Source: Rosenbergiella collisarenosi
GTDB taxonomy: Bacteria > Pseudomonadota > Gammaproteobacteria > Enterobacterales > Enterobacteriaceae
Reading direction: 5' to 3'
Assembly (NCBI RefSeq): GCF_018494085.1
Contig: NZ_JABBFP010000002.1
Span: 372,001-436,000 of the forward strand
DNA length: 64,000 bases
The notes under the pieces are model-generated. The model was not told where the DNA came from. It saw only the letters and a program-made list of their open reading frames with translations, and ran no database searches. A program made the position numbers and the translations under genes. Below are positions 31,401 to 40,206 of the stretch, piece by piece. Each line of letters begins with the position of its first letter. Position 1 is the stretch's first letter.

Positions 31401-31581
31401 TCAAGATATCTATCTTGACCCGACCACAGTTGGTCCTTGGTGCACTTTAGTCCCCTATACAAACGGCGACGAAACAGCGATGTATTTACTCTCCTTCGAC
31501 CGCTCTGACTTATATGAAGGGTTAGGGAATGGGGCGGCCACTTACGATCATGGCGGATTGTATTGCTGGAAAGCAGAATAA
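28405..31581 (+). CDS. Tail fibre or spike with three tandem repeats
   Basis: The 1058-residue protein lies at the end of the tail operon. Residues about 128-231, 260-363 and 390-496 are three copies of a domain, each with a pattern of a hydrophobic turn, YG/G-x-xGS, a Q-x-D segment and a TQDG(Y/I)xxVR signature (at about 208, 340 and 473). The C-terminal half (about 520-1058) consists of beta-rich segments such as YVAVRVNAAG, FIQRGKWMYYLVEG and VNFDSG that suggest a propeller or carbohydrate-binding fold. It is probably the receptor-binding protein; enzymatic activity cannot be judged. Confidence 0.8.
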   Translation: MNNTGNAVPSTSVLDFVDNVQILDQLINSDALEIQSRLGISLRTIKYLQNILGGLNLGDTYADISTGITATQNGTYFRVPQGVGAESSFIYYLNNNGTATEVARTPGTAVLESGVQQANGKDIASVTSGLVIYYDGTTTSDSAWLAYFVPVKFGDVVTYFGPTGSATNNEKMGYLIQCDSAKAFVASLTNVTSTGDITVVKTLSGTATQDGYIYVRVRASVLSSISISRTRKTLVTEAEYLNNVLSTDSANDAGTSYETGVVINSDGTVNNAAGNAWQACYVVAPKGTTVTYDGEIGSLTSGEVLCYVAQLDSKRNFVSSLANFTSTGTSSISSISGTSTQDGIIYVRFRVTSPAGTLTINRPRFAPNKNILSKWSVTDYTAVTANYVDNQVMYSGGSVVTVPASSLWRMYYLPCKAGDIVSSYGQVGSNTAGEKIAYIMQLDANKQWVSDLNTFTSLGSGKQSTTTLTGVATQDGYVAVRARIVSGITNLVRLSFIDRLARLSDIRSMATSTASSASVAKVFNAPWHKDLSNLPEANPDFSGFSSPLNYTFRKQWARRDFYNAADSYMLSYMSLDNNPWNSQSNIYNIMAGGVFTASWNAGTVSFSAPTANGKAVMFADKYNPFATSEIAIGSIKGNATLGIMYGDTALSNYVAVRVNAAGAVICEVYVSGTLAGTTTYSASSFAGTVLQVQNTGLALLIKQVNANGTWSWVGRYSYSSLLDARKLTFLEAWKTFVFAQTDTYTAADIAAFTGFSSRIASGSNSVSIRFLTYEDGTFIQRGKWMYYLVEGTGTTIADLFTQIVRINFDSGEVQMIGMIIQVRTDGTDSGIAIADDSIKVVYDRNSKTWKGISCGMDYAGTLSSDNLRPKLYFETKQDLFQGGVVLIKNSKQLLNSDGSSFGVGSNYVEDIDFYYDATTKTWVLTGNTVSSGCKTFRSPTLYDGITQEFSTSSVPSGVRDTGNQFVTIGGVKYLTSGGSANKLHLRKYESGLTYLGELSQDIYLDPTTVGPWCTLVPYTNGDETAMYLLSFDRSDLYEGLGNGAATYDHGGLYCWKAE
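28786..29892 (+). repeat. Three tandem protein-domain repeats in the fibre gene
   Basis: The three copies are spaced by about 131 residues (393-396 bases). They share residues such as GSxxxxE-xxxYxxQxD, FVxSLxNxTSTG and GTxTQDGxIYVRxR. Divergence at the protein level suggests old duplication; the DNA copies are not identical. Confidence 0.8.
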
Positions 31582-31585
31582 TTAC

Positions 31586-31609
31586 TTGGGGCGTGTTGCC
31601 CCAATTTTT
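31586..31609 (+). terminator. Terminator at the end of the tail operon
   Basis: TTGGGGC (31586-31592) and GCCCCAA (31598-31604) with a T5 tail. It lies between the convergent fibre and acyltransferase genes; on the opposite strand the T run is shorter. Confidence 0.8.
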
Positions 31610-32657
31610 ATACTTCAGCAGTTTTCATTTCTGGGGTTTTCTTCCGTTTAAGAAAATTCTTCTCAACTAACATCCAAGAAGATGTTGCTAAAATAAAAAC
31701 GGTTAAAATAGATAACGCCAGAGAGGAGATAAACCCTAAGCTTGCAATGTTTGAATACAATTGCTGAATTGGGAAAGCATAAACATAAACACCATAGGAA
31801 ATGTCGAACCGACCATGAATTATTCTATCTTTGAAAGAAAGCCCGAGTGGGATCACAATTAATGGTACACATATCAGAGTAAAAATGTCCCATTCTGCAT
31901 TGGATTTATGGAATAAGGAGATAAGGTATAAAACAACGCCCGCAAGAAGGATAATCACTTTCCAATAATTCAACTTCCACAGCTCAAGAGTGCTCAATAA
32001 TAAAGCTCCGAGCGAAAAGGTTATACTTAGAGATGAAAATCTAGCGAGATAGTAAGCTGATACCCCAGTTCTTACTTGGATAGTGTAGGCGACCAGTGAA
32101 ACAGACAAAAAAATCAATGAGCCTAAGGTTTTGTTACGGAAGATAGAGAAAAATATCAATACCATAGCATAATCAATGACTTCAAATAGTAATGTCCACA
32201 AACTGCTATTTACTGAGCTTGGGAATACGAAATCTGCGGAAAAGAAATTAGTCATCACATCTGTGGCGTGTGACCCAAGAAACGTATAGTAAATGAATGT
32301 TTTTAATGCTTGCGCCGACAAAGTCCAACCAGCAAATCCTTGCTTACCAAAAAAACCACAAATAATGTATGTTGTAAAAAAAGCACAGCATATAAGACCG
32401 GGCATTATCCTTAAAAATCTTTTTTTGATGAAGGTCCAGTTATCTTTACTACGAACTTTGCTTTGTGTAATCAGAAAACCTGATATTGAGAAAAAGACTA
32501 GTACCGATAGAGATCCCAATTTAGTACTAGGGTTTACCAAAGGCTCTTGGAGACCATTAAACGCAAAATGGTGACTTATAATCACTAGAAAAGCTGCTAA
32601 GTGCCTGAGTATATCAAAGCAGTTGCTGTCATGAGTTCTTAATGAAACCGTTTTCAT
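31608..32657 (-). CDS. Acyltransferase 3 family, O-antigen modification type
   Basis: The 349-residue membrane protein has ten or so hydrophobic segments and the family signature: Arg18 and a histidine pair at 29-30 in RHLAAFLVIISHHFAF, followed by a NPSTKLGSLSVLVFFSISGFLI segment. Members acetylate O-antigen sugars and cause serotype conversion when carried by prophages. It is on the opposite strand from the structural genes, is richer in A and T than its neighbours, and lies directly after the receptor-binding gene. It is a likely lysogenic conversion gene that may block re-infection. Substrate is unknown. Confidence 0.85.
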   Translation of the reverse strand: MKTVSLRTHDSNCFDILRHLAAFLVIISHHFAFNGLQEPLVNPSTKLGSLSVLVFFSISGFLITQSKVRSKDNWTFIKKRFLRIMPGLICCAFFTTYIICGFFGKQGFAGWTLSAQALKTFIYYTFLGSHATDVMTNFFSADFVFPSSVNSSLWTLLFEVIDYAMVLIFFSIFRNKTLGSLIFLSVSLVAYTIQVRTGVSAYYLARFSSLSITFSLGALLLSTLELWKLNYWKVIILLAGVVLYLISLFHKSNAEWDIFTLICVPLIVIPLGLSFKDRIIHGRFDISYGVYVYAFPIQQLYSNIASLGFISSLALSILTVFILATSSWMLVEKNFLKRKKTPEMKTAEV

Positions 32658-32718
32658 ATCTAGATAATATCTTTGTATGTTTTATGTAATTACTGACATT
32701 GTATAGTTAAGTAAACGT

Positions 32719-32734
32719 AAACTGTTAATAGTTT
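32719..32734 (+). promoter_or_regulatory. Inverted repeat upstream of the UmuD-like gene
   Basis: AAACT (32719-32723) and AGTTT (32730-32734) flank GTTAAT. It lies 19 bases before the start of the UmuD-like gene in the divergent promoter region. It does not fit the LexA box (CTGT-N8-ACAG), so control by another repressor, perhaps of the phage, is possible. Confidence 0.35.
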
Positions 32735-32753
32735 TTACTTCAAGAGGTAACGA

Positions 32754-33050
32754 ATGGCCTTCCCATCCCCCGCAATAGACTACGTTGAGCAACGACTCTC
32801 ACCAAACTCGCTTATGCACGTCACTCAATCATCAATCATCATTCCGACTAATGAGGGATATGCTGTGGCCGAACCGGGACATAAAGTTAAGAAGGGCTCA
32901 ACTGTGCTTCTGGACGTAAACGGTAAGATGATGTTTGCCGAAGTAGGGGATGGAGCTTTCAAAACTAACGATGGCATTATCGATGGTGATGCTCTTGATG
33001 ATGCCAGAGTGTTAGGGGTGGTGACTTTTATGGTTAAAAGTCTCGATTGA
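32754..33050 (+). CDS. UmuD-like protein lacking protease residues
   Basis: The 98-residue protein aligns with UmuD/HumD: it starts FPSPAIDYVEQRL and ends DDARVLGVVTFMVKSLD, like the UmuD segments FPSPAADYVEQRI and DTLDVFGVVIHVVK. Between them the GDSM motif that holds the catalytic serine is replaced (position about 35-40, EGYAVAEPG), and the EFTVKKL lysine segment is shortened to MMFAEVG. The fold may remain, but self-cleavage is not possible. Phage UmuD relatives sit near attachment sites and may modulate SOS mutagenesis or RecA. Role here is inference. Confidence 0.7.
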   Translation: MAFPSPAIDYVEQRLSPNSLMHVTQSSIIIPTNEGYAVAEPGHKVKKGSTVLLDVNGKMMFAEVGDGAFKTNDGIIDGDALDDARVLGVVTFMVKSLD

Positions 33051-33058
33051 AGCTGTAC

Positions 33059-33087
33059 TTTTACCGGACTTTTACCATCTTTTTACC
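33059..33087 (+). repeat. Three 11-bp direct repeats, probable integrase arm sites
   Basis: TTTTACC occurs at 33059, 33070 and 33081, an exact 11-bp period. They lie in non-coding DNA between the last phage gene and the tRNA used as probable attachment site, about 60 bases from the tRNA 3' end. Lambda-type integrases bind three phased arm sites (P'1-P'3) in just this place. Assignment is inference. Confidence 0.55.
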
Positions 33088-33103
33088 ATTGGTAAATCAC
33101 AGC

Positions 33104-33136
33104 CATAAAAAAAGCAGCCGTAAGTGGCTGCTTTTC
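33104..33136 (-). terminator. tRNA-Pro terminator
   Basis: AAGCAGCC (33112-33119) pairs with GGCTGCTT (33126-33133). Read on the minus strand, the stem is followed by seven T, suited to end transcription of tRNA-Pro. On the plus strand it could also end transcription of the UmuD-like gene. Confidence 0.82.
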
Positions 33137-33147
33137 TTTGGGATTTT

Positions 33148-33224
33148 TGGTCGGCACGAGAGGATTTGAACCTCCGACCCCTGACACCCCATGACAGTGC
33201 GCTACCAGGCTGCGCTACGTGCCG
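33148..33224 (-). tRNA. proL: tRNA-Pro (anticodon GGG)
   Basis: The 77-base gene on the minus strand folds as a standard tRNA with a CGGCACG/CGTGCCG acceptor stem, a GGTTCAAATCC T arm, an anticodon loop ATGGGGT giving anticodon GGG, and an encoded CCA end at 33148-33150. It is nearly identical to E. coli proL, also beside yejM. The 3' end faces the prophage, so it is the likely attB/attR site; the gene here is intact, restored or retained by integration. Confidence 0.95.
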
Positions 33225-33296
33225 ACGACTTGAAATAATAGTAACGTACTTTTCTAGAAAATCAATATATGTCTGGTCTAACTGGCTGATTAATAA

Positions 33297-35051
33297 TCAA
33301 TTCGCGATAAAACGCTTCTCTTCAGTCAACACCTGCAATAATAACCCGAGCTCTGGAGTTTCATCGTGCAACCTTCTGCCGTTAACATCATAAGAACTGT
33401 AACGGCCGTTGGTATTTAACACGATAGAGCGTGTAGGCGTAGTGATAATCAAATGATTATCCTCTTTACTCGTGACCCAGTTATTACGGCCCTGAGCTGA
33501 GAACAGGTCACGCCCTTGGGTATAATCGTAGCTCGGCGTGGTGACGCTTAATAAGCGTTGCATCAAGGTTGCCATTACGTCCTGGTGGTCGGTGAGGTAA
33601 TTAATCGACTGCGCAGGCGTATTCGGCCAGTGGACCACTAATGGGACATGCAGTGCAGCACGCTGACTCTCTGACTGCTCGCGCGGCGAGAGTGAGAAAC
33701 CGTGAGTGCCGGTAATCACCACAACGGTATTGTTCAATGCTTGAGAGCGATTGAGTTCGTCAAGGATCTCGCTAATTTGTTTGTCAGTCGCGAGCGAAGT
33801 CTGCAGGTAATCCTGACTGCGTTGCGCCTCGTTAGCACTATTAGTTGTCGCACCCTGTAAAGAGACCCATGAAAACCAAGCCTGGCCAGTAGGCGGCTGT
33901 TGGGCATACCATTTACGCCATTGACTGACAGTCTGAGAGTCGGATTGACGATGCTGTAACGGAATGGTGTAGTCCGTTAATAGTGCCTGACGGTAGAAGG
34001 GCTGCTTGAACCCGTCGCTCGAAAATAACCCAAATTGATAATGACGATTTGCAAGGGTCGTTAAGAGGGTCGATGGCGTTCGAGAAGCCAGTATCCCCTC
34101 AAGATAAGTCGGTGAAATACCATAAAACAGACCGAATAGGCCGTTGTCGCTACTCGGACCGGAACTGTAGTGCTGGGTAAAATTGATATTTTGCTGCGCA
34201 AACGCTGTAAGCGTAGGATAACTTTTGCTCAATCCACTTTGTCGTAGATTATCGACAGTAATCACCAGTAAATTATAACCCGCGGCTTGAGGTGCGAGAG
34301 TTATATCGTTTAGAGGATAGGCGAGAGATAACGCATCCGGCTCCCCCTGCTGAATGAGCCGACGCTGGTAATCTTCTGAATCGAGTAAACCATGTTTCTC
34401 TAGGAAGCGGCGAGCCGTCATCGGATAAGAGAGGGGAAGGTTACTTTTTTGCATCGTGATAGGGCGATAGAAATTCGCATCCGCCCAGATATACATGATA
34501 TGGCTTGTAAAAAAGGTCGCAATGAACAGCGCGATAAACGGCCGAGCATAGTGGCCGCGATTAAGGCTGCGTAGCTTCTGCCAACTCCAGGTTGCAAACA
34601 ACAATTCTATCAAGAAGATGACTGGCGCCGCGATAAACATCAACTGCCAATCGCGAGTCAACTCGCTCTGCTCAGGATTCACTACCAACTGCCAGACGAT
34701 AGGGTTTAGGTGGAGGTGAAAACGTTGAAAGACTGCACCATCAATAAGGAGGAGTGTGAGTCCACAGGTTGCAAGGATCGAGGCAATGACGCGCAATAAT
34801 CGCTGCGAACGAATAAAAAAAGTAATGGGAAAGAGGATCAGTAAGTACAGTGCGAACACAATAAAGCTGAAGTGACCTATCCAGCTGCAATAGGCGTAGA
34901 TACGGCCAGCAAGCGAGGCTGGCCAATCGTTAATCAATAAATAGCGGCTGCCTAACACCAATGCCAACAAAATATTAAACAGAGCAAACCAATGCCCCCA
35001 GCTAATCATACTGGAAACTTTTTCACGGTAATTTTGTTGGTGAGTGGCCAT
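33297..35051 (-). CDS. yejM: Inner-membrane LPS regulator PbgA/LapC (YejM)
   Basis: The 584-residue protein has five N-terminal membrane helices (about residues 16-190) and a periplasmic sulfatase-like domain (about 245-584, with [14 protein letters not shown] and [12 protein letters not shown]). In E. coli YejM (LapC/PbgA) senses lipopolysaccharide and restrains LapB-FtsH degradation of LpxC. Length and order with yejL match E. coli. The usual metal-binding residues of sulfatases are only partly present, as known for the family. It overlaps no gene; yejL starts 17 bases upstream on the same strand. Confidence 0.95.
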   Translation of the reverse strand: MATHQQNYREKVSSMISWGHWFALFNILLALVLGSRYLLINDWPASLAGRIYAYCSWIGHFSFIVFALYLLILFPITFFIRSQRLLRVIASILATCGLTLLLIDGAVFQRFHLHLNPIVWQLVVNPEQSELTRDWQLMFIAAPVIFLIELLFATWSWQKLRSLNRGHYARPFIALFIATFFTSHIMYIWADANFYRPITMQKSNLPLSYPMTARRFLEKHGLLDSEDYQRRLIQQGEPDALSLAYPLNDITLAPQAAGYNLLVITVDNLRQSGLSKSYPTLTAFAQQNINFTQHYSSGPSSDNGLFGLFYGISPTYLEGILASRTPSTLLTTLANRHYQFGLFSSDGFKQPFYRQALLTDYTIPLQHRQSDSQTVSQWRKWYAQQPPTGQAWFSWVSLQGATTNSANEAQRSQDYLQTSLATDKQISEILDELNRSQALNNTVVVITGTHGFSLSPREQSESQRAALHVPLVVHWPNTPAQSINYLTDHQDVMATLMQRLLSVTTPSYDYTQGRDLFSAQGRNNWVTSKEDNHLIITTPTRSIVLNTNGRYSSYDVNGRRLHDETPELGLLLQVLTEEKRFIAN

Positions 35052-35068
35052 AAGCGTCGTTTTAGTGA

Positions 35069-35296
35069 TTAGTGAGCTGAATCTTCGCTGACTGAGGCTT
35101 CGAGAGCCGCAGCGAAGGAGCGAGCCAACGCATGGCGCTGAGCAGGTGAAACACTGGAATTAATCAAGTTTGTTACCATATTACCGAGCACCATCAAGGA
35201 AAGATCGGTAGGAGCCTTGTCCGTTTCAAGGACTTTTGAAAGTTCGTCGAGAAGCTTCTCGACGCGTGAATCACTGTAACGGGATAACTGTGGCAT
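35069..35296 (-). CDS. yejL: UPF0352 protein YejL
   Basis: This 75-residue helical protein matches YejL over its full length ([23 protein letters not shown] ... [20 protein letters not shown]). Function is unknown. It lies directly upstream of yejM on the same strand, probably in one operon, and is divergent from yejK. Confidence 0.95.
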   Translation of the reverse strand: MPQLSRYSDSRVEKLLDELSKVLETDKAPTDLSLMVLGNMVTNLINSSVSPAQRHALARSFAAALEASVSEDSAH

Positions 35297-35521
35297 AGTA
35301 TCAACTAGTGTCGTTGTAAAAAGTAGCTATTCTACTGTAAAACATGCTTCATATCTGCAATTTTTCATCGAGATTTGCTCAGTAAATGCTGAAAGTAATG
35401 TCGAATCATCGTCTTTCACTCATTAGAAGTGATAAGCCTATGCTGCTAACCTTAGCAAATCTCATTGTCAGCCTAGAGACTGCATGATTCAATAGCGTCT
35501 CATTTGCTTAGGGAGTTATCT

Positions 35522-36526
35522 ATGAGTCTGGATATTGACCAGATTGTGGTTCATCAGTTGGTTAAACGTGATGAAGAAGATCTATCGCTTATTCTACGTG
35601 ATTCTTTACTCGCCCCTAGCCACGAAGTGGCAACGATGTTGGAAGAGCTGCATCGTGTCTACAGCGCGAAAAATAAAGCCTATGGGCTGTTCAATGAAGA
35701 GAGCGAATTACAGGTCGCCCTGCGTGAATGTCGTCAGGGGCAGCAAGATTTTCTCGCGTTCACTCGTGCGGCCACCGGGCGGCTTCGTGATGAGCTAGGT
35801 AAATATCCGTTTGCAGAAGGCGGAATCGTACTCTTTGCTCAGTATCGCTATCTTGCGGTCGAATACTTATTAATCTCTGTATTAAACAGCCAAGCGAGTA
35901 TGCGGGTAAACGAAGCCCTAGAGATTAGTACCACACATTATCTCGATATTAATCACGCCGATATCGTCGCGCGTATCGACCTTACCGAGTGGGAAACGCA
36001 GCCCGATTCTACCCGTTATCTAACATTTTTACGCGGACGCGTAGGACGTAAAGTCGCTGACTTCTTTATGGATTTTCTCGGGGCGAGCCAAGGCCTGGAT
36101 ACCAAAGCGCAAAATAGAACACTACTGCAAGCGGTGGACGATTACTGTGAGGAGGCGAGTCTCGATAAGCAGTCGCGCCAAGATTATCGTCAGCAGGTCC
36201 ATCAATATTGTAGTGAGCAATTAAAGTCTGGTGATGAAATTACGATAAACGCGCTATCACAGCAACTGCCAGACGTAAATGATCAAAGTTTCGCGGGCTT
36301 TACTGAGCAACAGGGCTATGAGTTTGAAGAGAGTTTCCCAGCCGATCGCTCAACCTTACGTCAATTAACTAAGTTTTCGGGAAGCGGGGGCGGTCTTACG
36401 ATGAATTTTGATGCATTACTGCTCAACGAGCGTATCTTCTGGGATCCCGCTACTGACACGTTGACGATCAAAGGCACTCCGCCGAATCTACGTGACCAGC
36501 TACAACGTCGCTTAAAAGAACAATAA
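35522..36526 (+). CDS. yejK: Nucleoid-associated protein YejK
   Basis: The start at ATG 35522 follows TAGGGAG and gives 334 residues (335 in E. coli). The [19 protein letters not shown] start and the [14 protein letters not shown] and ILYFTEWETQP-like middle parts are conserved NdpA/YejK features. It binds DNA and copurifies with the nucleoid, and it is a target of phage-encoded inhibitors in other systems. It is divergent from yejL and ends before a bidirectional terminator shared with rplY. Confidence 0.95.
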   Translation: MSLDIDQIVVHQLVKRDEEDLSLILRDSLLAPSHEVATMLEELHRVYSAKNKAYGLFNEESELQVALRECRQGQQDFLAFTRAATGRLRDELGKYPFAEGGIVLFAQYRYLAVEYLLISVLNSQASMRVNEALEISTTHYLDINHADIVARIDLTEWETQPDSTRYLTFLRGRVGRKVADFFMDFLGASQGLDTKAQNRTLLQAVDDYCEEASLDKQSRQDYRQQVHQYCSEQLKSGDEITINALSQQLPDVNDQSFAGFTEQQGYEFEESFPADRSTLRQLTKFSGSGGGLTMNFDALLLNERIFWDPATDTLTIKGTPPNLRDQLQRRLKEQ

Positions 36527-36552
36527 AAAAACGCCGCGAGAGCGGCGTTTCT
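36525..36552 (+). terminator. Bidirectional terminator between yejK and rplY
   Basis: ACGCCGC (36531-36537) and GCGGCGT (36542-36548) around GAGA, flanked by A7 on the left and TTTCTT on the right, serve both convergent genes. Confidence 0.85.
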
Positions 36553-36571
36553 TATCGATCGTTTTCGGCAA

Positions 36572-36856
36572 TTATGCGCGAACGAAGTCGATGTGGTGCA
36601 GTTTTGGCTTGAACGGGTGACGTTGAACAGCCTGAACCTTGACTTTAGTTTCTTTACCGTCGATGACTAGAGTCAGAACGTCTGTATAGAATTCTGGCTT
36701 AGTTTGCAGGTTGTTAACGAAATCGTGGTCTAAAACTACTGATACTGCAGCTTCATTTCCGCCATAAACGATGGCTGGGAATTTGTTAGCTAAACGCAGA
36801 CGGCGGCTCGCACCCTTACCCTGCTCTGTACGTACTTGTGCTTCGATAGTAAACAT
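36572..36856 (-). CDS. rplY: 50S ribosomal protein L25
   Basis: The 94-residue product is bacterial L25 of the short enterobacterial type ([33 protein letters not shown]), which binds loop E of 5S rRNA. Basic and conserved throughout. It is transcribed alone, convergent to yejK. Confidence 0.98.
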   Translation of the reverse strand: MFTIEAQVRTEQGKGASRRLRLANKFPAIVYGGNEAAVSVVLDHDFVNNLQTKPEFYTDVLTLVIDGKETKVKVQAVQRHPFKPKLHHIDFVRA

Positions 36857-36977
36857 AATTTTTCTCTTAGAGTAATTCCGCTACAGGCGACCCAGCAACA
36901 GAAGGTTTATTCGATGGCGCTTCATTACAATAAAGCGCGCGGCATTATAGCGGTTAAACGTAGGTAGGGCAAATGAT

Positions 36978-38729
36978 CTAACCTGCCGCGTCCGCGCGCC
37001 TGTAGCGTCCCTGATAATCAAAGACTTTATGGCGGATCTTCCAAAAGTGTTTTTGATGGTGTGCCACCACAAAATCAGGGTGGCGTAACCGTGATTGCTG
37101 AGCGACGATATCTTCTGCCGATTGCCATACGAGCGGGATACCGGGTGCTCGGCTGTGTAAGTGAAGAAATTGTGTCGTAAAGATATGACGCTGCGCAGGG
37201 GAGCTTAGGCGAAACGTTTCGGGGATCTCGGCACCATCTTCGTCGACATAGGTAATGCGCAGCCACTCTCCTTTTTGATCGCGCCCGTGCTCCAGTACCA
37301 TGCCTGAACAGCGCAATACTTTCGCATCACGCAGCTTAAGGGCTGCCTTTAACATGTCGTCAGGATCCACTAATACCGTATCGCACTGCTGACAGACTTT
37401 GGCGGCGATATCGTTTTCGGCGTTACACTGCGGACAAGACTTAAATCGAAAACGAAAATCACACTGCTCGGTTCGCCCTGACACCTCGACAAGCCCTTGG
37501 CAGCGTCGTCCGAAATGCTCGATGACGGTCCCATCGGCCAGTGTCTTTCCCCAAAATAGATTGGCGAACTGACACTGTGGACAGAACACCTGTACGGGTT
37601 GGTTATCGCTATCTCCCTGCGGGCTGCCGATTTCTGGTAGATAGAGATCATAATTATTACCTGCATAATCCAGGATAAGACAAGCCGTTTTCCCCGGATA
37701 GAGGCGCAAGCCGCGACCGATAATCTGCTGATAAAGACTTACTGATTCTGTCGGGCGTAAAATGGCAATAAGATCGACGTGGGGGGCATCAAAGCCCGTC
37801 GTCAGCACCGCGACATTGACTAAAAATTTAAGCTGCTGGGAGGTGAAACGCTGCAAGATATCATCGCGCTGTGCCCCGGGCGTTGCACCAGAGACTAATG
37901 CGCTATCGTGAGGAAGATAGCTCAAGATCTCTTCAGCATGACGTACCGTCGCCGCAAAAATCATTACGCCTCGGCAGTGCTCGGCGTGGCGAATGATTTC
38001 TGCGACGATAGAGGGGGTGACCCGTTTTTGCTGTGACAAGCTAAGATTGAGCGCCTTTTCAGGAAAAAGCCCCTGTTGAGTGGCGATCAGCGATGAGAAG
38101 TCGTAACGGACTATCGGCATATCAAGACGCTGCGGCTCCACTAAATAGCCATGTTTAATCATATAGCGTAGTGGTAGCTCATAAATACATTGATGAAATA
38201 GGGCGTCTTCATTGCCCCGCACCATACCGTGGTAATGGTGATGATAAATCCATCCTTTGCCAAGCCGAAAGGGGGTAGCCGTTAAGCCCAAGAGCCGTAA
38301 CTGCGGGTTGCGCTGCGTTAAGTAGTCGAGAATTTGCTGGTATTGACTCTGGTCGTTATCCCCTATGCGGTGACACTCATCGACGATAACTAATGAGAAG
38401 GCCGCGTCGAATTTATCAAGGTGGCGAGCGACTGATTGTACACTACCGAAGACGACTTTTTTTTGACTCTCTTTTTGCGCCAGGCCGGCTGAAAATATAT
38501 CTGCCTCTAGGCCCAGTGCGCGGTACTTGGCATGATTCTGACGGACTAATTCTTTAACATGCGCTAAGACTAACACACGGCCGCGCGCGATACGGGCAAG
38601 TTCTGCGATAACTAAGCTTTTCCCGGCACCTGTTGGCAGGACGATGACGCCAGGGCGCTGCTCTTGACGAAAATAGTGTACCGCCGCCTCGACGGCTTCC
38701 TGTTGATAGGGGCGTAGGGTAAAACTCAT
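36978..38729 (-). CDS. radD: RadD-type helicase (YejH)
   Basis: The 583-residue superfamily 2 ATPase has Walker A LPTGAGKS (about residues 31-38), motif II DECHR (about 132-136), the GLTATPFR segment, and [11 protein letters not shown] as motif VI. A C-terminal region with several CxxC pairs (CPQCQ, CPQCN, CQQCD) binds zinc. RadD takes part in repair of strand breaks and interacts with SSB. Length agrees with E. coli (586). Confidence 0.95.
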   Translation of the reverse strand: MSFTLRPYQQEAVEAAVHYFRQEQRPGVIVLPTGAGKSLVIAELARIARGRVLVLAHVKELVRQNHAKYRALGLEADIFSAGLAQKESQKKVVFGSVQSVARHLDKFDAAFSLVIVDECHRIGDNDQSQYQQILDYLTQRNPQLRLLGLTATPFRLGKGWIYHHHYHGMVRGNEDALFHQCIYELPLRYMIKHGYLVEPQRLDMPIVRYDFSSLIATQQGLFPEKALNLSLSQQKRVTPSIVAEIIRHAEHCRGVMIFAATVRHAEEILSYLPHDSALVSGATPGAQRDDILQRFTSQQLKFLVNVAVLTTGFDAPHVDLIAILRPTESVSLYQQIIGRGLRLYPGKTACLILDYAGNNYDLYLPEIGSPQGDSDNQPVQVFCPQCQFANLFWGKTLADGTVIEHFGRRCQGLVEVSGRTEQCDFRFRFKSCPQCNAENDIAAKVCQQCDTVLVDPDDMLKAALKLRDAKVLRCSGMVLEHGRDQKGEWLRITYVDEDGAEIPETFRLSSPAQRHIFTTQFLHLHSRAPGIPLVWQSAEDIVAQQSRLRHPDFVVAHHQKHFWKIRHKVFDYQGRYRRADAAG

Positions 38730-38835
38730 CGCTAATGAACTCGAATAGACGCAGGGTTACACACTGACAGTGGGTGTCGCTTCGAGGTATACTAGCACAA
38801 CTTGATGTATAAACTCCGAATAGGCTTACAGATCC

Positions 38836-39561
38836 ATGCGACTCGATAAATTTATCTCCCAACAACTCGAAATCAGCCGCGCCATCGCTGGCCGCGAAAT
38901 TAGAGCACGTAACGTAACCGTTGATGGAGAAGTTGTGCGCGAAGCGGCATTCAAAGTTTTGCCAGAACACGAGGTTGCGCATGACGGTAACGTCCTGCTT
39001 CAACAGAACGGCCCGCGTTATTTCATGTTAAATAAGCCTGAGGGCTATGTCTGTGCGACAGAGGATGAGATTAACCCGACTATTCTCTACTTTATTGAGG
39101 AGCCGATGGCATGGAAACTTCATGCAGCAGGACGTCTCGACATTGACACGACGGGTTTAGTCTTGCTTACCGATGACGGTCAATGGTCGCACCGCATCAC
39201 CTCCCCCCGTCATCATTGTGAGAAAACCTACCGCGTAACCCTCGCGGAGACGGTCGAGCCTGAGCTGGTCACGCGCTTTGCAGACGGCATTATGCTGCAG
39301 GGCGAAAGCGAACTCACTAAGGCCGCAGTTTTAGAAATACTTGACGATAAACAGGCGCGCGTTACGTTAAGCGAAGGCCGCTATCACCAAGTAAAAAGAA
39401 TGTTTGCTGCGTGCGGAAATCACGTCGTGGCGTTGCATCGTGAAAGCGTAGGGGACATTGCGTTAGATGAGGCGCTAGAGCCAGGGGAATATCGGCCATT
39501 AACGGAAGCGGAAATATTAAGTATTAACCTACCGCCCGAATTACAAAAGCCTTTATCTTAA
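38836..39561 (+). CDS. rsuA: 16S rRNA pseudouridine-516 synthase
   Basis: The 241-residue enzyme has an N-terminal S4 domain ([11 protein letters not shown] to about residue 60) and a catalytic domain with Asp102 in [10 protein letters not shown] and the [14 protein letters not shown] segment. It converts U516 of 16S rRNA to pseudouridine during small-subunit assembly. The C-terminus is about ten residues longer than in E. coli. A bidirectional terminator separates it from mepS. Confidence 0.97.
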   Translation: MRLDKFISQQLEISRAIAGREIRARNVTVDGEVVREAAFKVLPEHEVAHDGNVLLQQNGPRYFMLNKPEGYVCATEDEINPTILYFIEEPMAWKLHAAGRLDIDTTGLVLLTDDGQWSHRITSPRHHCEKTYRVTLAETVEPELVTRFADGIMLQGESELTKAAVLEILDDKQARVTLSEGRYHQVKRMFAACGNHVVALHRESVGDIALDEALEPGEYRPLTEAEILSINLPPELQKPLS

Positions 39562-39572
39562 ATAATAGATAT

Positions 39573-39606
39573 AAAAAAACGCTGCGAAGGACAGCGTTTT
39601 TTTTTA
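39573..39606 (+). terminator. Terminator between rsuA and mepS
   Basis: AAACGCTG (39577-39584) and CAGCGTTT (39592-39599), with A7 on one side and T9 on the other, give terminators for both convergent genes. Confidence 0.88.
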
Positions 39607-39633
39607 GCGAACGTTTTTCAGACCTTATGAAAA

Positions 39634-40206
39634 TTAACTGTGCGAGTTACTAAGAACTCTGCGTGCTTCGCGGTAGCGAGCCTTCCAATAATTGTCATTA
39701 AGGTTTGAGATCATAACTCCACTGCTTGTTGAAGCATGAACAAAATCATTATTACCGAGATAGATGCCTACGTGTCGTCCTGTCGATCCCGATCGGAACA
39801 AGACGAGGTCACCGGGACGAAGTTTACTTTTATTAATGTAACGTCCGGTATCTTGTTGATCAGCCGTTGAACGAGGCAGCGATAAGCCGAACTGTTCACG
39901 GAAAGTACGTTGTACAAATGCAGAACAATCTATACCACGGCGTGATTCACCACCCATACGGTAACGAACACCCTTCCAGCTTGCATATTGAGTCATAATT
40001 TTCGATTTAATATCGACATTATGAACCAGTTCTTCAAATTGATCCTGAGACGCTTGAAGTAAAAAACCATTCCGGTTGTTAACGTCATGTTTCTCTAAAT
40101 TGGCTGTGGTAGTTGGGTGGCTACTACATGCACTTAGCAATGTTGCTAAGGCAATTGCTGGAACAGCCCGCCACAAATATCTCACAAATGGTTGAGACTT
40201 GACCAT
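39634..40206 (-). CDS. mepS: Murein endopeptidase lipoprotein MepS (Spr)
   Basis: The 190-residue lipoprotein has a signal with lipobox LLSAC (Cys27) and an NlpC/P60 domain with the catalytic cysteine in [12 protein letters not shown] and histidines in [17 protein letters not shown]. It cleaves D-Ala-meso-DAP cross-links to permit insertion of new peptidoglycan and is degraded by NlpI-Prc. Length and sequence match E. coli Spr. Confidence 0.96.
   Translation of the reverse strand: MVKSQPFVRYLWRAVPAIALATLLSACSSHPTTTANLEKHDVNNRNGFLLQASQDQFEELVHNVDIKSKIMTQYASWKGVRYRMGGESRRGIDCSAFVQRTFREQFGLSLPRSTADQQDTGRYINKSKLRPGDLVLFRSGSTGRHVGIYLGNNDFVHASTSSGVMISNLNDNYWKARYREARRVLSNSHS

Larger units (their letters stand above)
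1..33150. mobile_element. Lambdoid siphovirus prophage, left end outside window
   Basis: Gene order from early regulators through replication, lysis, HK97-type packaging and head genes to a long non-contractile tail is that of a lambda-like siphovirus. All structural modules are present and open, so it may be functional. Integrase, excisionase and the CI-type repressor are not in the window and should lie to the left. The right boundary is inferred from the last phage-like gene (ending at 33050), three short direct repeats and the intact tRNA-Pro at 33148-33224, whose 3' end faces the prophage. The left attachment site cannot be seen. Confidence 0.95.

Noticed and set aside
32690..32753. LexA/SOS box ahead of the UmuD-like gene
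   Set aside because: CTGT is present but no ACAG lies eight bases later; the inverted repeat there has a different sequence.
33124..33393. 89-residue frame over tRNA-Pro
   Set aside because: It crosses the tRNA gene and the yejM 3' end and is not a plausible protein gene.
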